In this document: positions 49,313-60,700 of the stretch, one piece after another
How positions within the stretch are numbered: the stretch's first letter is position 1
Layout of the letters: every line of letters begins with the position of its first letter
Assembly (NCBI RefSeq): GCF_001605725.1
Contig: NZ_CP011530.1
Location: 558,001 to 622,000 of the forward strand
Direction: 5' to 3'
DNA: 64,000 nt
Source of the DNA: Mycobacteroides immunogenum
GTDB lineage: Bacteria > Actinomycetota > Actinomycetes > Mycobacteriales > Mycobacteriaceae
Program-made: the position numbers and the translations under genes
The notes under the pieces: model-generated
The model's input: the letters and a program-made list of their open reading frames with translations, nothing else
Databases searched by the model: none
What the model was told of the DNA's origin: nothing

Positions 49313-51103
49313 CTACCGGGGCGCGAGCGCACCCACTGGTCCGACGGCGACGCACAGCGATAGCGATTGGGTAATGGGTTGCAGGGTAAGTGAATTCCCT
49401 GAACCTGGGAGCCTGATGAAGACCCGGTTGAGTCCGGGGCGTACTGGCACCCTGACCCTCGGCCCATTGGTGAATGACGCCCACACCGCACCGTCGGTGT
49501 TGGCCAGGTAGTTCAGCTCGACGATCCAGTCGGCAGGAAGCAACGGGCCGCTCAGCGGCAGGGTTTGGGTGGACTGCACCAGATAGCCGCAGCCGGGGAC
49601 CGGGCCCTCGGTGAGGGCACGCACCCACGTCACCTGGGCGTCCAGCAGATGGCCGTAGCGGTCGAGCATCCGTAACTGTGTTGTGGTGGAACCGATCTCT
49701 GGCCGGGGACGGACCAGGGCGAACATATGACTGAGCAGGTTCTCCGGCCGCACCACATTCTGCAGAACCAGCGGGTCGACTTCCTGGTCGAGCACCGCGG
49801 GCCCGGTCGCCACCGCGGCCAGCGACGCCTTAACGTTCGCGATGTAGGGCGAGGCGGGATTGTTGCGCCAGCTGCGCAGATACGTGACCGTCGAGACCAG
49901 GCTGCTCGCTACGAACAATGCCAGCACCAGTGTCACCGCCGCGGTGCGCCGAGCAGAGCTATCGAGGCAGCGGCTGCCTGGGCGGTTCGGTGCGGTGAGC
50001 CCCACCGCAGCCAGCAGCGCCGCCGCCACCACCAGGTCAGGAAGATATCGCAGCGTCTGCGCGAGCAACAGCGCGGTGAAAGCCGATGAACGCATGAGAT
50101 AGATGGGGACCTCGCTGGCCACCAGATAGCCGAGGAGCGTCAGCCACACCAGCCCGAGCCGTTGCTTGCGGTAGCAGGTCAGCAGGATCGTCGCGCCCAG
50201 CGCGAACGCGCCCAGCCCGATCACAAACGACGAGGGCTCGGCCCAGGGTGAGCTCGGCACCCAGCGGTCCCAACGCCATGGTCCGCCCACCAAACCGGGC
50301 AGCACCCCGTGTGTGAAGGAACGTTGCAGCAGCGACCACGTCATGGACAGGTCGGTACTCCAGCGCTTCTGGTTCACCACCACCAGATACAACGCGATCC
50401 ATGCCGCGGTGAGCGCCCCCGCCGGGATCCAGAGCACCACGCCCCGCCGCCACGTTCGGGTCACTGCCGACCAGCCGGCACCACCCAGATAACTCAGCAG
50501 CGCAACCACTGCGAACGCCACGAACGGAATGACCACCGACTTCTCGAAGAACAACAGCCCGCCCAGGAACGCCGCCAGCGCCGTCGCGGCGTATTTGCGG
50601 TTCCCGGTTCGATCCAACAAGATCGCGTCGGCCACGAACCAGCACATCGCGGTGAGCATCGGCAGAGAGTTCAACGCTGCCGACCACCAGGTGAAGCCGG
50701 GCACGGCCAGTGGTGTGAACAGTGCGAACGTGAGCGGAACCAGCAGCACAGGCCGCCAGCCGACGATCACCCACAGCGCCCGCAGCAGCGCCAGTGATGC
50801 CAGGGCCTGCAGCACCACCAGACTCAGCGCGGGCCAGAACCAATTCAGGGGGGCGAGCTTGGTGATGATGCCGGCCACCAGAAAGGCCGCGGGCATGACG
50901 TGTCCGTCGTGGTCGTCGAACAGATAGGACGGTGAGAACAGGCCCTGGGTGCCGGCACGCCCGACCAGGATCAGGTCATCCCAGTAAAAATCGCCCCCAA
51001 ACGCCAGCACGGCGCGGACCACCAGCTGCGCCACGATGAGAGCGGCCGCGGTGGCGGCAACACGATTCAGGTGGGGGAGGCGGGCTCGCACTACAGAAGG
51101 CAT
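49313..51103 (-). CDS. Large polytopic membrane protein (Rv3635-like)
   Basis: A 596-aa membrane protein with about ten to twelve helices and a C-terminal extracytoplasmic beta-rich domain (VRVPVRPGLNRVFIRLPG). The first loop has GGDFYWDDLILVGRAGTQG, an acidic loop-1 motif as in GT-C glycosyltransferases, suggesting transfer of a sugar from a polyprenyl phosphate (inference). Size and neighbours (galE, DUF2304, ppgS) equal the Rv3635 locus in M. tuberculosis. It is divergent from galE across 70 bp and separated by 10 bp from the CocE gene. Confidence 0.8.
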   Translation of the reverse strand: MPSVVRARLPHLNRVAATAAALIVAQLVVRAVLAFGGDFYWDDLILVGRAGTQGLFSPSYLFDDHDGHVMPAAFLVAGIITKLAPLNWFWPALSLVVLQALASLALLRALWVIVGWRPVLLVPLTFALFTPLAVPGFTWWSAALNSLPMLTAMCWFVADAILLDRTGNRKYAATALAAFLGGLLFFEKSVVIPFVAFAVVALLSYLGGAGWSAVTRTWRRGVVLWIPAGALTAAWIALYLVVVNQKRWSTDLSMTWSLLQRSFTHGVLPGLVGGPWRWDRWVPSSPWAEPSSFVIGLGAFALGATILLTCYRKQRLGLVWLTLLGYLVASEVPIYLMRSSAFTALLLAQTLRYLPDLVVAAALLAAVGLTAPNRPGSRCLDSSARRTAAVTLVLALFVASSLVSTVTYLRSWRNNPASPYIANVKASLAAVATGPAVLDQEVDPLVLQNVVRPENLLSHMFALVRPRPEIGSTTTQLRMLDRYGHLLDAQVTWVRALTEGPVPGCGYLVQSTQTLPLSGPLLPADWIVELNYLANTDGAVWASFTNGPRVRVPVRPGLNRVFIRLPGSGNSLTLQPITQSLSLCVAVGPVGALAPR

Positions 51104-51125
51104 TTGGGCCCGACCCTATCTGTAG

Positions 51126-52426
<1,301 letters not shown>

Positions 52427-52430
<4 letters not shown>

Positions 52431-53125
52431 GGCAACCTCCGGCGGAACGCGGTGTCGAACATGATGTTGACCCCGTTGATCAGCGACTGGCCCTTGGCCA
52501 TCGAATACTCGGTGTAGAGGATATCGACAGGCTGTTCTGCTACCCGCCAATGATTCTCGGAGATCATGGCGATGAACTCGCTGGCGTGGCCCATGCCATT
52601 CATGGTGATGTTGAGGCCATTGGCGACGGTCCGATTGAACACGCGCAGCCCGTTATGGGCATCCGTCAGATTGAGGCGGCGAGTTCGGGGGCTCAGCAGC
52701 ACAACGGTTTTCAGCACAATACGTTTGATCAGAGGTACATGGCCCGGGGCGGCGCCCGCTCCAAAGCGAGTGCCGACGATGATGTCGAGCGGTTCCAGCC
52801 GCAGCCTGTCCACCATCGCCACCACGTCCTTGACCTGGTGCTGGCCGTCGGCGTCGAACGTCACGAAGATCTGCGCGCCCGGTTGGGCGCGGGCGTACTC
52901 CACGCCGGTTTGGATGGCCGCGCCCTGCCCGAGGTTGACGGGGTGCCGGACCACGTGCGCACCGGCACCATGGGCGAGCGCGGCGGTCCGGTCGGCGCTG
53001 CCGTCATCCACGCAGACGATGTTGGGGAAGGTGCCCAGCGCCGCCGCGATGACGTCGGCGATGACTGGTCCCTCGTTATAGGCGGGGATGACCAGCCAGA
53101 CGTCGGTGTTGCCGGTGTTGCTCAC
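52427..53125 (-). CDS. ppgS: Polyprenyl-phosphate sugar synthase (PpgS, GT2)
   Basis: A 232-aa family 2 glycosyltransferase, DPM1-like: WLVIPAYNEGPVI, VCVDDGSADRT, NLGQGAAIQTGVEYA, and the metal motif TFDADGQHQ; near the end DAHNGLRVFNR. The Rv3631 counterpart makes decaprenyl-phosphoryl-GalNAc, the donor for galactosamine on arabinogalactan. GTG 53125 is the natural start; the longer frame to 53305 overlaps the promoter of the divergent gene. It operates with the downstream DUF2304 protein. Confidence 0.9.
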
Positions 53126-53192
53126 TGGGATCAAGGTAGCACCGGGGCCGCCTGTGCGACCGCTGTGTGAGTCCTGTGTAGGTTTTACCGGC

Positions 53193-53600
53193 GTGACTGA
53201 CATCCATGACCGCCAGGGTTTAGCCGAGATCTGGCAGCGCCGATTCGCTTTCTTCGACCGATATGGCCTGCCGTCGTCCAGCCCCGAATCCAAGGCCGCC
53301 TTCAAGGCGATGCCGTTCGGAGCCCGGTTTCGGTTGACCGCGAACTTCCCCGCATTCTTCTTCGGCCCGATCTATTTCTTCGTCAAGGGCATGTGGCAGA
53401 AGGGTCTCACGCTCGTCGGTGTATGGGTCGTTTTCTCTGCGGTCCTCGTGCTGCTGAACCTCCCGGACAGCGCGGTCCGGGGTGCCGGTATCGGGCTCTC
53501 CGCGGCGACCATGAGCATCGCCAATTACGCGTACTACCTGCACTATGTCAGGGGCAGTCGGTCCTGGAATCTGTTTGAGGGCTACGGCAAGCGGCGCTGA
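53193..53600 (+). CDS. DUF2628-family small membrane protein
   Basis: A 135-aa protein with a soluble N-terminal part (RQGLAEIWQRRFAFFDRYGLP), then FPAFFFGPIYFFVKGMWQKGLTLVGVWVVFSAVLVLLNL in two to three helices: the DUF2628 pattern. GTG 53193 is the start, 68 bp from the divergent ppgS start. The function is unknown; membrane proteins of this family often accompany envelope genes. Confidence 0.8.
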   Translation: MTDIHDRQGLAEIWQRRFAFFDRYGLPSSSPESKAAFKAMPFGARFRLTANFPAFFFGPIYFFVKGMWQKGLTLVGVWVVFSAVLVLLNLPDSAVRGAGIGLSAATMSIANYAYYLHYVRGSRSWNLFEGYGKRR

Positions 53601-53669
53601 CCGGATCAAGATCCACCGGTTCGCCGCATTCCTCACAGCGGAAAAGCGGTCGGGGCTAGTGTTTCCGCC

Positions 53670-55055
53670 ATGCAACGGCTGTCTGGGGTAGATGCGGCGT
53701 TCTGGCACGCCGAAACGGCGGGCTGGCATATGCACATCGGGGGACTGTCCATCTACGACCCCACCGATGCGCCCGACTACAGCTTTGAGCGGGTGCGTGC
53801 GCTCATCGTGGAGCGGTTGCCCTCAATGCCGCAGCTGCGCTGGCGGGTCACCGACGTTCCCTTGGGGCTGGACCGGCCATGGTTCGTCGAAGACGAGGAG
53901 CTCGATCCCGACTTTCACATCCGGCGCATCGGCGTGCCGGCTCCTGGTGGCCGCAAGGAACTGGAAGAGCTTGCCGGACGGCTGATGTCGTACAAACTCG
54001 ACAGGTCGCGGCCGCTATGGGAGCTGTGGGTCATCGAGGGTGTCGAGGGCGGACGTGTCGCCACGCTGACCAAGATGCATCACGCCATTGTCGACGGTGT
54101 TTCGGGTGCGGGGCTGGGCGAGATTCTGCTTGATATCGCACCCGAGCCGCGGCCCGCACCGGACGACACGGTGGGGTCGCTGGTGGGGCTCGGGCTGCCG
54201 AGCCGTGAGCGCATTCTGTTGAGCGCGCTGGTGAATGTCGGTGTCAAGACTCCTTATCGGGTGGTCCGGCTGGTCCAGCAGACGGTTCGTCAGCAGCTGG
54301 CGGTCTTCGGTATGGAGCGCAAATCACCGGGATACTTCGAGGCGCCGCACACCCGATTCAACGCGCCGGTATCTCCGCATCGGCGCATATCCGGGGCACG
54401 GCTGGATCTGGCGCGGGTCAAGGCGCTCAAGGACGCGTTCGGTGTGAAGGTCAACGACGTGGTGCTGGCCATCGTCGCGGGTGCCGTCCGTGACTATCTG
54501 GCCAAGCGTGACGAGCTTCCCGACAAACCGCTGATCGTGCAGATTCCGGTGTCGGTGCGCACGGGAGAGACCGACGGGGTAGTGGGGAATCAGGTGAGTT
54601 CGATGACCGTCTCGCTGGCCACCGATATCGACGATCCAGCCGAACGGATCAGGGCGATCTACGAGGGCACCCAGGGCGCCAAGGAGATGGCGCGTGCCAT
54701 GTCGGCGCATCAGATCATGGGGCTGACCGATACGACGCCGCCGGGGTTGTTGCAATTGGCGGCGCGTGCGTACACCGCCAGCGGATTGTCCCGGAATCTT
54801 GCGCCGATCAACCTGGTGTTGTCCAACGTTCCGGGGCCGTCGTTCCCGCTCTACATGGCTGGGGCACGGTTGGAGTCGATGATCCCGCTCGGCCCACCGG
54901 TAATGGATGTGGCGCTGAACATCACCTGTTTCTCGTATCTGGAGCACATGGACTTCGGGTTTGTCACCACACCGGAAGTGGCCGCGGACATCGACGAGAT
55001 GGCCGATGGTTTAGAGGCCGCGCTGGTGGAGCTGGAGCACGCCGCCGGGATCTGA
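53670..55055 (+). CDS. WS/DGAT-family acyltransferase
   Basis: A 461-aa wax-ester synthase/diacylglycerol acyltransferase. It starts with [15 protein letters not shown], the family N-terminus, and has the catalytic [10 protein letters not shown] near residue 135, [10 protein letters not shown], and a late [21 protein letters not shown] (quoted in parts). It esterifies acyl-CoA onto diacylglycerol or alcohols for storage lipid. Mycobacteria carry many paralogues; which one this is cannot be told. It lies 69 bp downstream of the DUF2628 gene and converges with the flippase-like gene. Confidence 0.93.
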   Translation: MQRLSGVDAAFWHAETAGWHMHIGGLSIYDPTDAPDYSFERVRALIVERLPSMPQLRWRVTDVPLGLDRPWFVEDEELDPDFHIRRIGVPAPGGRKELEELAGRLMSYKLDRSRPLWELWVIEGVEGGRVATLTKMHHAIVDGVSGAGLGEILLDIAPEPRPAPDDTVGSLVGLGLPSRERILLSALVNVGVKTPYRVVRLVQQTVRQQLAVFGMERKSPGYFEAPHTRFNAPVSPHRRISGARLDLARVKALKDAFGVKVNDVVLAIVAGAVRDYLAKRDELPDKPLIVQIPVSVRTGETDGVVGNQVSSMTVSLATDIDDPAERIRAIYEGTQGAKEMARAMSAHQIMGLTDTTPPGLLQLAARAYTASGLSRNLAPINLVLSNVPGPSFPLYMAGARLESMIPLGPPVMDVALNITCFSYLEHMDFGFVTTPEVAADIDEMADGLEAALVELEHAAGI

Positions 55056-55062
55056 GCTCAGC

Positions 55063-56355
55063 TCAGTCGATGATCTCCTCGGCGATCTCCGGGTCCCGCC
55101 ACAACGCGAGTGCGGCCAGATGCACCACGATTCCGACGATCGGGCCGCCGAGCAACGCGATCACCGTACGTTCCTCCAGGTCCAGCGGCAGCAGTAGAAG
55201 AAGCGCCGAAACCACTGTCGCACCAACCCATCCCGCTGAATACGCGAGGTGACGGGCGTGTGCCACGGTAGCCGCGCCGGTCAGCGTCAACAACGCGATC
55301 ATGACCGCGCCGGCGGTGAGCCACCCCAGCAGCGGTCCGCCGGCCTGGTACGCGGGGTCGAACACCGTGCGCAGTAGCCACGGGCCGATGGACGCGGCGA
55401 GGGCGATCCCCACCGCGCCGACTCCGACGATGATGGCGGCCGGGGTGATCAGCGCGCTGAGACGCCGCTCCCGCTCGTCCACGAAATGAGCGATGAGATT
55501 GCCCTGCAATGCTGTCAGCGGTACCAGCAAGGGTGCACGGGTCAGCGTGACGGCCAGAATCACCACGCCGCCGGTGGTGCCCAGATCGCCCGCTGTCGAC
55601 TGCAACAGCACGGGGAAGCCCATCACCAGGACCGCGCTGGCCGCCGCCGCGGCGATCGAATGCCGGGCGCCACGCAGGAACTCCATGGTGTCGACGAGTG
55701 CGGGCACCTTGAGTGCCTCGCGGGTTGGTTTCGAGACCAAGGTCAGCAGTAACCACGACATCGAGCCCGCTACCGTCGCCCACAGGTATCCGACGAGTCC
55801 GATGGTGGCCGCGAAGGTGACGACGGCAACCACCAAGCGGATTCCCGCATCGGTGACCATGAGAATGCCGTACTGCGTCCAGCGGCTCGAGCCGGCCAGC
55901 GCGCCCAGAGTGGTCGCGTGCATGCAGAATCCGGCCAGTCCGCCGGCGAGCAATGCCACGCTGAGCCAACGGAACTCGGTGAACACATGCGACGCCCACA
56001 GTGGCGCGGTGCCGACGATGCCGACCGCGGAAGCGATCGCGAAAGCGAAGGCGATCCGGATGGGCAAGGATGAGCCACTGGGGTGCAGACCGTCCGGCAG
56101 CGGGGCGGACAGCGCGGATCGGTCTCGCTGGGTCAGGGACAGCCGCACCTCGCGGGTGGTCTCCTGCAGCAGGCCGTTGGCGGCGCCAGTCACTAAACCG
56201 AAAGCGCCCCAGAAGACTCCGAACACCGAGAACAAGGCCGGCCCCAGCTCGCGGGCGGCCAGATACAGCACGGTGTAGCCGCAGATCGCGCTGACGGCGG
56301 TGGCGGCACCGATACGTGCGACGCTGGAACGGGTGCTGGGACCGGCGTCGGTCAC
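55063..56355 (-). CDS. Flippase-like polytopic membrane protein (Rv3630-like)
   Basis: A 430-aa protein with about 12-14 hydrophobic helices in the style of polysaccharide-export/MOP flippases (AATAVSAICGYTVLYLAARELG, FSVFGVFWGAFGLVTGAANGLLQETTREVRL in parts). GTG 56355 overlaps the stop of the M1 peptidase gene (GTGA), which sets the start and gives the length of Rv3630. It is the last gene of a coupled operon with the M1 peptidase and the Pls-type synthetase, so it could move the synthetase product or its carrier across the membrane (inference). Confidence 0.82.
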   Translation of the reverse strand: MTDAGPSTRSSVARIGAATAVSAICGYTVLYLAARELGPALFSVFGVFWGAFGLVTGAANGLLQETTREVRLSLTQRDRSALSAPLPDGLHPSGSSLPIRIAFAFAIASAVGIVGTAPLWASHVFTEFRWLSVALLAGGLAGFCMHATTLGALAGSSRWTQYGILMVTDAGIRLVVAVVTFAATIGLVGYLWATVAGSMSWLLLTLVSKPTREALKVPALVDTMEFLRGARHSIAAAAASAVLVMGFPVLLQSTAGDLGTTGGVVILAVTLTRAPLLVPLTALQGNLIAHFVDERERRLSALITPAAIIVGVGAVGIALAASIGPWLLRTVFDPAYQAGGPLLGWLTAGAVMIALLTLTGAATVAHARHLAYSAGWVGATVVSALLLLLPLDLEERTVIALLGGPIVGIVVHLAALALWRDPEIAEEIID

Positions 56356-57704
56356 TTCCGGTCCAAGGGCGGGAGTTGCTTCTCGTAGAGCCAGGCGGTC
56401 CACAGCGGGCGCAGGGATTCATCGGAGTAGCCGGCGGCCAGCCCGGTGAAGTCGTCGGTAATGACGGTGCTGTGCTGGTACCTGCTGGTCCAGTCTTGTA
56501 GTAACGCAAAGAATTTTGTGTCGCCAAGGCGTAATCGCAAGGCGTGCAATGTCAGTGCTCCGCGCTTGTACACGCGATCGTCGAACATCAATTGTGGGCC
56601 CGGATCGGCCAGAATCAAGTCTTGGGGAAGGTCTTTCAGTTTTTGGTGGTAGTGGCGGGCACGGGCATCGGCGGTCGGCCCTCCGGATTCCTCTGACCAC
56701 AGCCATTCGGCGTAACAGGCAAATCCTTCGTGCAGCCAGATATCGCGCCACCGCCGCGCGGTCACGCTATTGCCGAACCATTGATGTGCCAGCTCGTGCG
56801 CCACCAGTCGTTCGGAGTGCCGTGAGCCGTCGCAATGGTTGGCGCCGAACACCGAAATCCCCTGTGCCTCCAGCGGGATATCGAGATCGTCGTCGGTGAC
56901 CACCACGGTGTATCCGGCGGCAAACGGGTAGGGGCCGAACTGTTTGATGAACAGCCTCATCATCTGGGTTTGCCGGCCGAAGTCGTGTTCGAACCGGTCC
57001 CGCAGCCGCGATGGCAATGCGGCACTCATCGAGATGGGATTCTTGGCCAGCTTGATCAGCTGATAATCGCCTATCTGCAATGTCGCCAGATATGGCGCCA
57101 TCGGTTCTGGCTGTTCGTAGGTCCAGGTGGTGTGCGCGGCCCGAACCCGCCGAGAGATCAGCTCTCCATTGGAGACAACGCAGTATGGGCTGTCGCTGGT
57201 AATGACGAATCGGTAGCTCGCCTTGGAGCTGGGGTGGTCGTCACAGGGAAACCAGGATGCCGCGCCATTGGGCTGCCCGGCGACGAGGACCCCGTTGGAC
57301 AGCTCCTCGAATCCGACATCTCCCCACATGCTGTTGATGGGCCGTGGTGATCCGCCGTAACGAACCACCACGGTCATCGCCGCTCCGGCGGGGATCGCGG
57401 ATACCAGCTTGACGGTTATCTTGCCGGCGCGATGTCCGAAATGCGTTGGACGCCGCCCATTCACCGTCACTTTCGAGACGCCGAGGGTATCGGCGAGATC
57501 CAGGGTGAATTCCTTGAGAGTGGCCAAGGTGAACGCGGTGATGGTCGCGGTGCCGGTCAGCCGGTTGATGGCGACCTTGTATTCCAGGTCCAGCTCGTAG
57601 CGCGACACCCGGTACCCGTAGTTGCCGTTTTGGGGCAGGTAGGGATCGATGACCGGAGGCCGTGGGGGGAGCCTTTTGGCTGCCTTTTTGCCTGGTTTGG
57701 TCAT
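56352..57704 (-). CDS. M1-family zinc metallopeptidase
   Basis: A 450-aa aminopeptidase-N-like enzyme: gate domain with SWFPCDDHPSSKASYRF, exopeptidase-like segment QPNGAASWF where GxMEN would be expected (altered to VFGANHCDG nearby), zinc motif VAHELAHQWFGN near residue 300 with the second Glu in IWLHEGFACYAEWL. The C-terminal helical domain is short. ATG 57704 overlaps the synthetase stop (ATGA). Coupling suggests that it trims or recycles the product of the synthetase (inference). Confidence 0.88.
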   Translation of the reverse strand: MTKPGKKAAKRLPPRPPVIDPYLPQNGNYGYRVSRYELDLEYKVAINRLTGTATITAFTLATLKEFTLDLADTLGVSKVTVNGRRPTHFGHRAGKITVKLVSAIPAGAAMTVVVRYGGSPRPINSMWGDVGFEELSNGVLVAGQPNGAASWFPCDDHPSSKASYRFVITSDSPYCVVSNGELISRRVRAAHTTWTYEQPEPMAPYLATLQIGDYQLIKLAKNPISMSAALPSRLRDRFEHDFGRQTQMMRLFIKQFGPYPFAAGYTVVVTDDDLDIPLEAQGISVFGANHCDGSRHSERLVAHELAHQWFGNSVTARRWRDIWLHEGFACYAEWLWSEESGGPTADARARHYHQKLKDLPQDLILADPGPQLMFDDRVYKRGALTLHALRLRLGDTKFFALLQDWTSRYQHSTVITDDFTGLAAGYSDESLRPLWTAWLYEKQLPPLDRK

Positions 57705-60700
57705 GCGGCCCCGGAATTCTTACGTGGCGAAGCCTTGCCGCCCTTGGTCTTCTTCGGTGCCATTGGATCCAGCTTGCCCCATGGCGAGATGGGGTTGCCC
57801 TGCCACCTGGTTGACGGAGGTACGACGTCACCCCGGACCACCAGAGAAGCGGGGCCGACGGTGGCTCCGGCGCCCAGCTCGGCGGCCGGTAGTGCCACGC
57901 AATGTGGCCCGAGCGTGGCGCCCTCGCCGAGGATTACGGTGTCCATCCGCATGATCCGGTCGTGGAACAGATGTGTCTGCACCACGCAGCCGCGGTTCAC
58001 CGTCGCACCCTTGCCCAGGGTCACCAGATCGGCCTCGGGTAGCCAGTACGTCTCGCACCACACGCCGCGCCCGATGGTGGCGCCCAGACCGCGCAGCCAC
58101 CAGTTCTGCATGATCGTTCCCGACGCGGCGCGTGCGAACCAGACGGCGGCAACGGTTTCCACGAATGTGTCGGCGACTTCATTGCGCCAGACGAACGAAG
58201 ACCAGAGGGGCTTCTCGACCGCCTTGGTACGGCCCACCACCAGCCACTTGGCCACCACGCTGACAACACCGGCCACCGCGCCGGCAACCAGCAGCACCAG
58301 GCCGCTCAACGCACCGGCCACCAAGAAGTTGAACCTGATGGCGATGGTCTGCAGGCTCAGTAGCACCCCGACGCCAATCCCGAAGGTCACGATGATCGGG
58401 ATGATGCGGCAGGTCTCCACGATGCCGCGCATGACCTTGAGCCGGAACGGCGGCTCGAAGGTGAGGGCGGAATCCGCGCCATCGGCCTTGCGGCGCAACC
58501 GCTTCGGTGGACTACCGATCCACGAAGATCCCGACTTGGCCTTGTGCGGGGTGGCGGAGAGGACCGCGACCAGTGCGTCGTTGGGCACCTTGCGCCCCGG
58601 CTGGGTGATCCCGGAGTTCCCGAGGAATGCGCGTTTGCCGATCCGGGCCTTGGCGATGTGGATCCAGCCGCCACCCAACTCGTAGGACGCGACCATCGTG
58701 TCGTCGGCCAGGAACGCGCCGTCGTCGACCTCGGTGAACTTCGGCACCAGTAGCGCCGTCGAGATCTCGGTGTCCTTACCGATTTTCGCGCCCAGGATGC
58801 GCAGCCACCACGGGGTCAGCTGGCTGGCGTAGATCGGGAACAGATAGTTGCGGGCGGCGTCCATCAGACGCTCGGTGGCCCAGAGCTGCCACCCCTGCCG
58901 GCTGCGCACGGGGTGGTAGCCCTCGTGTACGCCGAGCGATAACAGCCGCACCAGCACGACCGTGATGGTGGCGTAGACGATCACGCTGACCAGCGCCGCC
59001 GCCGGCGTCCAGACAAGCGCGGGCACTACGGCCGCACAGATGGTGGCGGCGTCCCGGATGCCATAGGCGACCACGGCCAGCCCGGCCGCCAGTGCCAGCA
59101 GCGGAAGCCCGCCCAGCAGAATCGATGTCAGCCCATAGATCGGGACCCACTGTCCGGCACGGGGCGGGCGGTAGTCGGGCCAGGGGTGGCGGGCCTTACC
59201 GGATTTGACGGCCGGCGAGCCCTTCCAGTACTGGCCGTTCTTGACCCGGCCGACCACGCCCGAAGCTGGTGCGACATCGGCATTCTTGCCGACGACCGCT
59301 CCCGGAAGCAGAGTGGTGCGGGCGCCGACGGTGGCGTCGTCGCCGATGACGATGGGGCCGACGTGGAATTTGTCGCCGTCAACCCAGTGCCCGGAGAGGT
59401 CCACCTCTGGTTCGACCGAACTGCGGTCGCCCAGCTCCAGCCAGCCGGTGACCGGTGGCGAGGAATGCAGGTCCACGCCATTGCCCACGCGTGCACCCAG
59501 CGCTCTGGCGTAGTAGACCATCCACGGTGCGCCGGAAAGGTTCTCGGCGCCGCTGGCGGTGGCGAGCCGGTCCGCGATCCAGACCCGCAGGTGCACGCTG
59601 CCGCCGCGCTCATAAGTGCCGGGCTTGACGCCGGACAGCAGCAGCCGGGCGCCGAGGACGGTGATGCTCATCCGGCCCAGCGGAGTGATGAACAAGATGA
59701 AGGCCGCCAGCAGGACCCACCAATTGACCGTCACCAGCCAGGGCACCTTGCTGAACATCGCGAACACGTTGTTGGCCAGGGCAAGCCATGTCGCCCACTG
59801 CAGACCCGTCAGGGTGGTGAGCGGAACAGTGGCGAGCAACTGGGCCAATTCGGTAAGGCGCGGCACCGGTTTGACGACTCGGGGTTCTACCTCGGCGGGG
59901 GGAGCCAGCTCGTCCAGGAACGTGGCCAATGAGCCGAGCCTCGGTTGGTCGTACAGGTTGGCGACGGTCACCTGCGGATAGCGTTGCCGCAGCGCCGCGA
60001 CCAGCTGGGCCGCGGAGAGCGATCCACCGCCGAGCGCGAAGAAGTCGGCTTCGGGGCCGTCGATCGGTGCGGCCAGGATGTCCCGCCACAGGTCGGCGAG
60101 CCAGCCCATGGTGCCGCCCAGTTCGGGTGCGTCGTCATCGGCGCCGGCCCCCGGCGGTGGCCAGGGTAGCGCGTTACGGTCGACCTTTCCGGATGTGCGC
60201 GTGGGCAATTCATCCAATTTGACCAGTCGGGGTACCAGTGCGGCGGGAAGCGATTCGGCCAGGCTCGCACGGGCCGCGGCAATGTCGAAGTTGGGGTCGG
60301 CGCTGGCGATGTAGCCCACCAGCAGCGGGGTGCCGCTGGCGGTCTTGCGCACCGCGGCCGCACCCCCGCTCACGCCGGGCAGGTTGACCAGGGCGGCGTC
60401 CACCTCGCCCAGCTCGATGCGGCGCCCGCCCACCTTCACCTGGTCGTCGGCGCGGCCCTGGAAGTACAACCCGTCGGGTTCCAAGCGGACCAGGTCGCCG
60501 CTTCGATAGGCCCGTGACCAACCCAAAGTGTCAAGGGGAGCGTATTTTTCGGCGTCCTTCTCGGGATCCAGATACCGGGCCAGGCCGACACCGCCGATGA
60601 CCAACTCGCCGGCCTCGCCGTAACCGACCTGGTTGCCCTGCGCGTCCACGACCGCCAGATCCCACCCGGGTAGCGGCAGTCCGATGCTGACGGGACTCAC

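Noticed and set aside
55058-56527. 489-aa minus-strand open frame over the flippase-like gene
   Set aside because: Extremely Arg/Gly/His-rich out-of-frame translation; the overlapping frame has clean membrane helices and operon-type overlaps.
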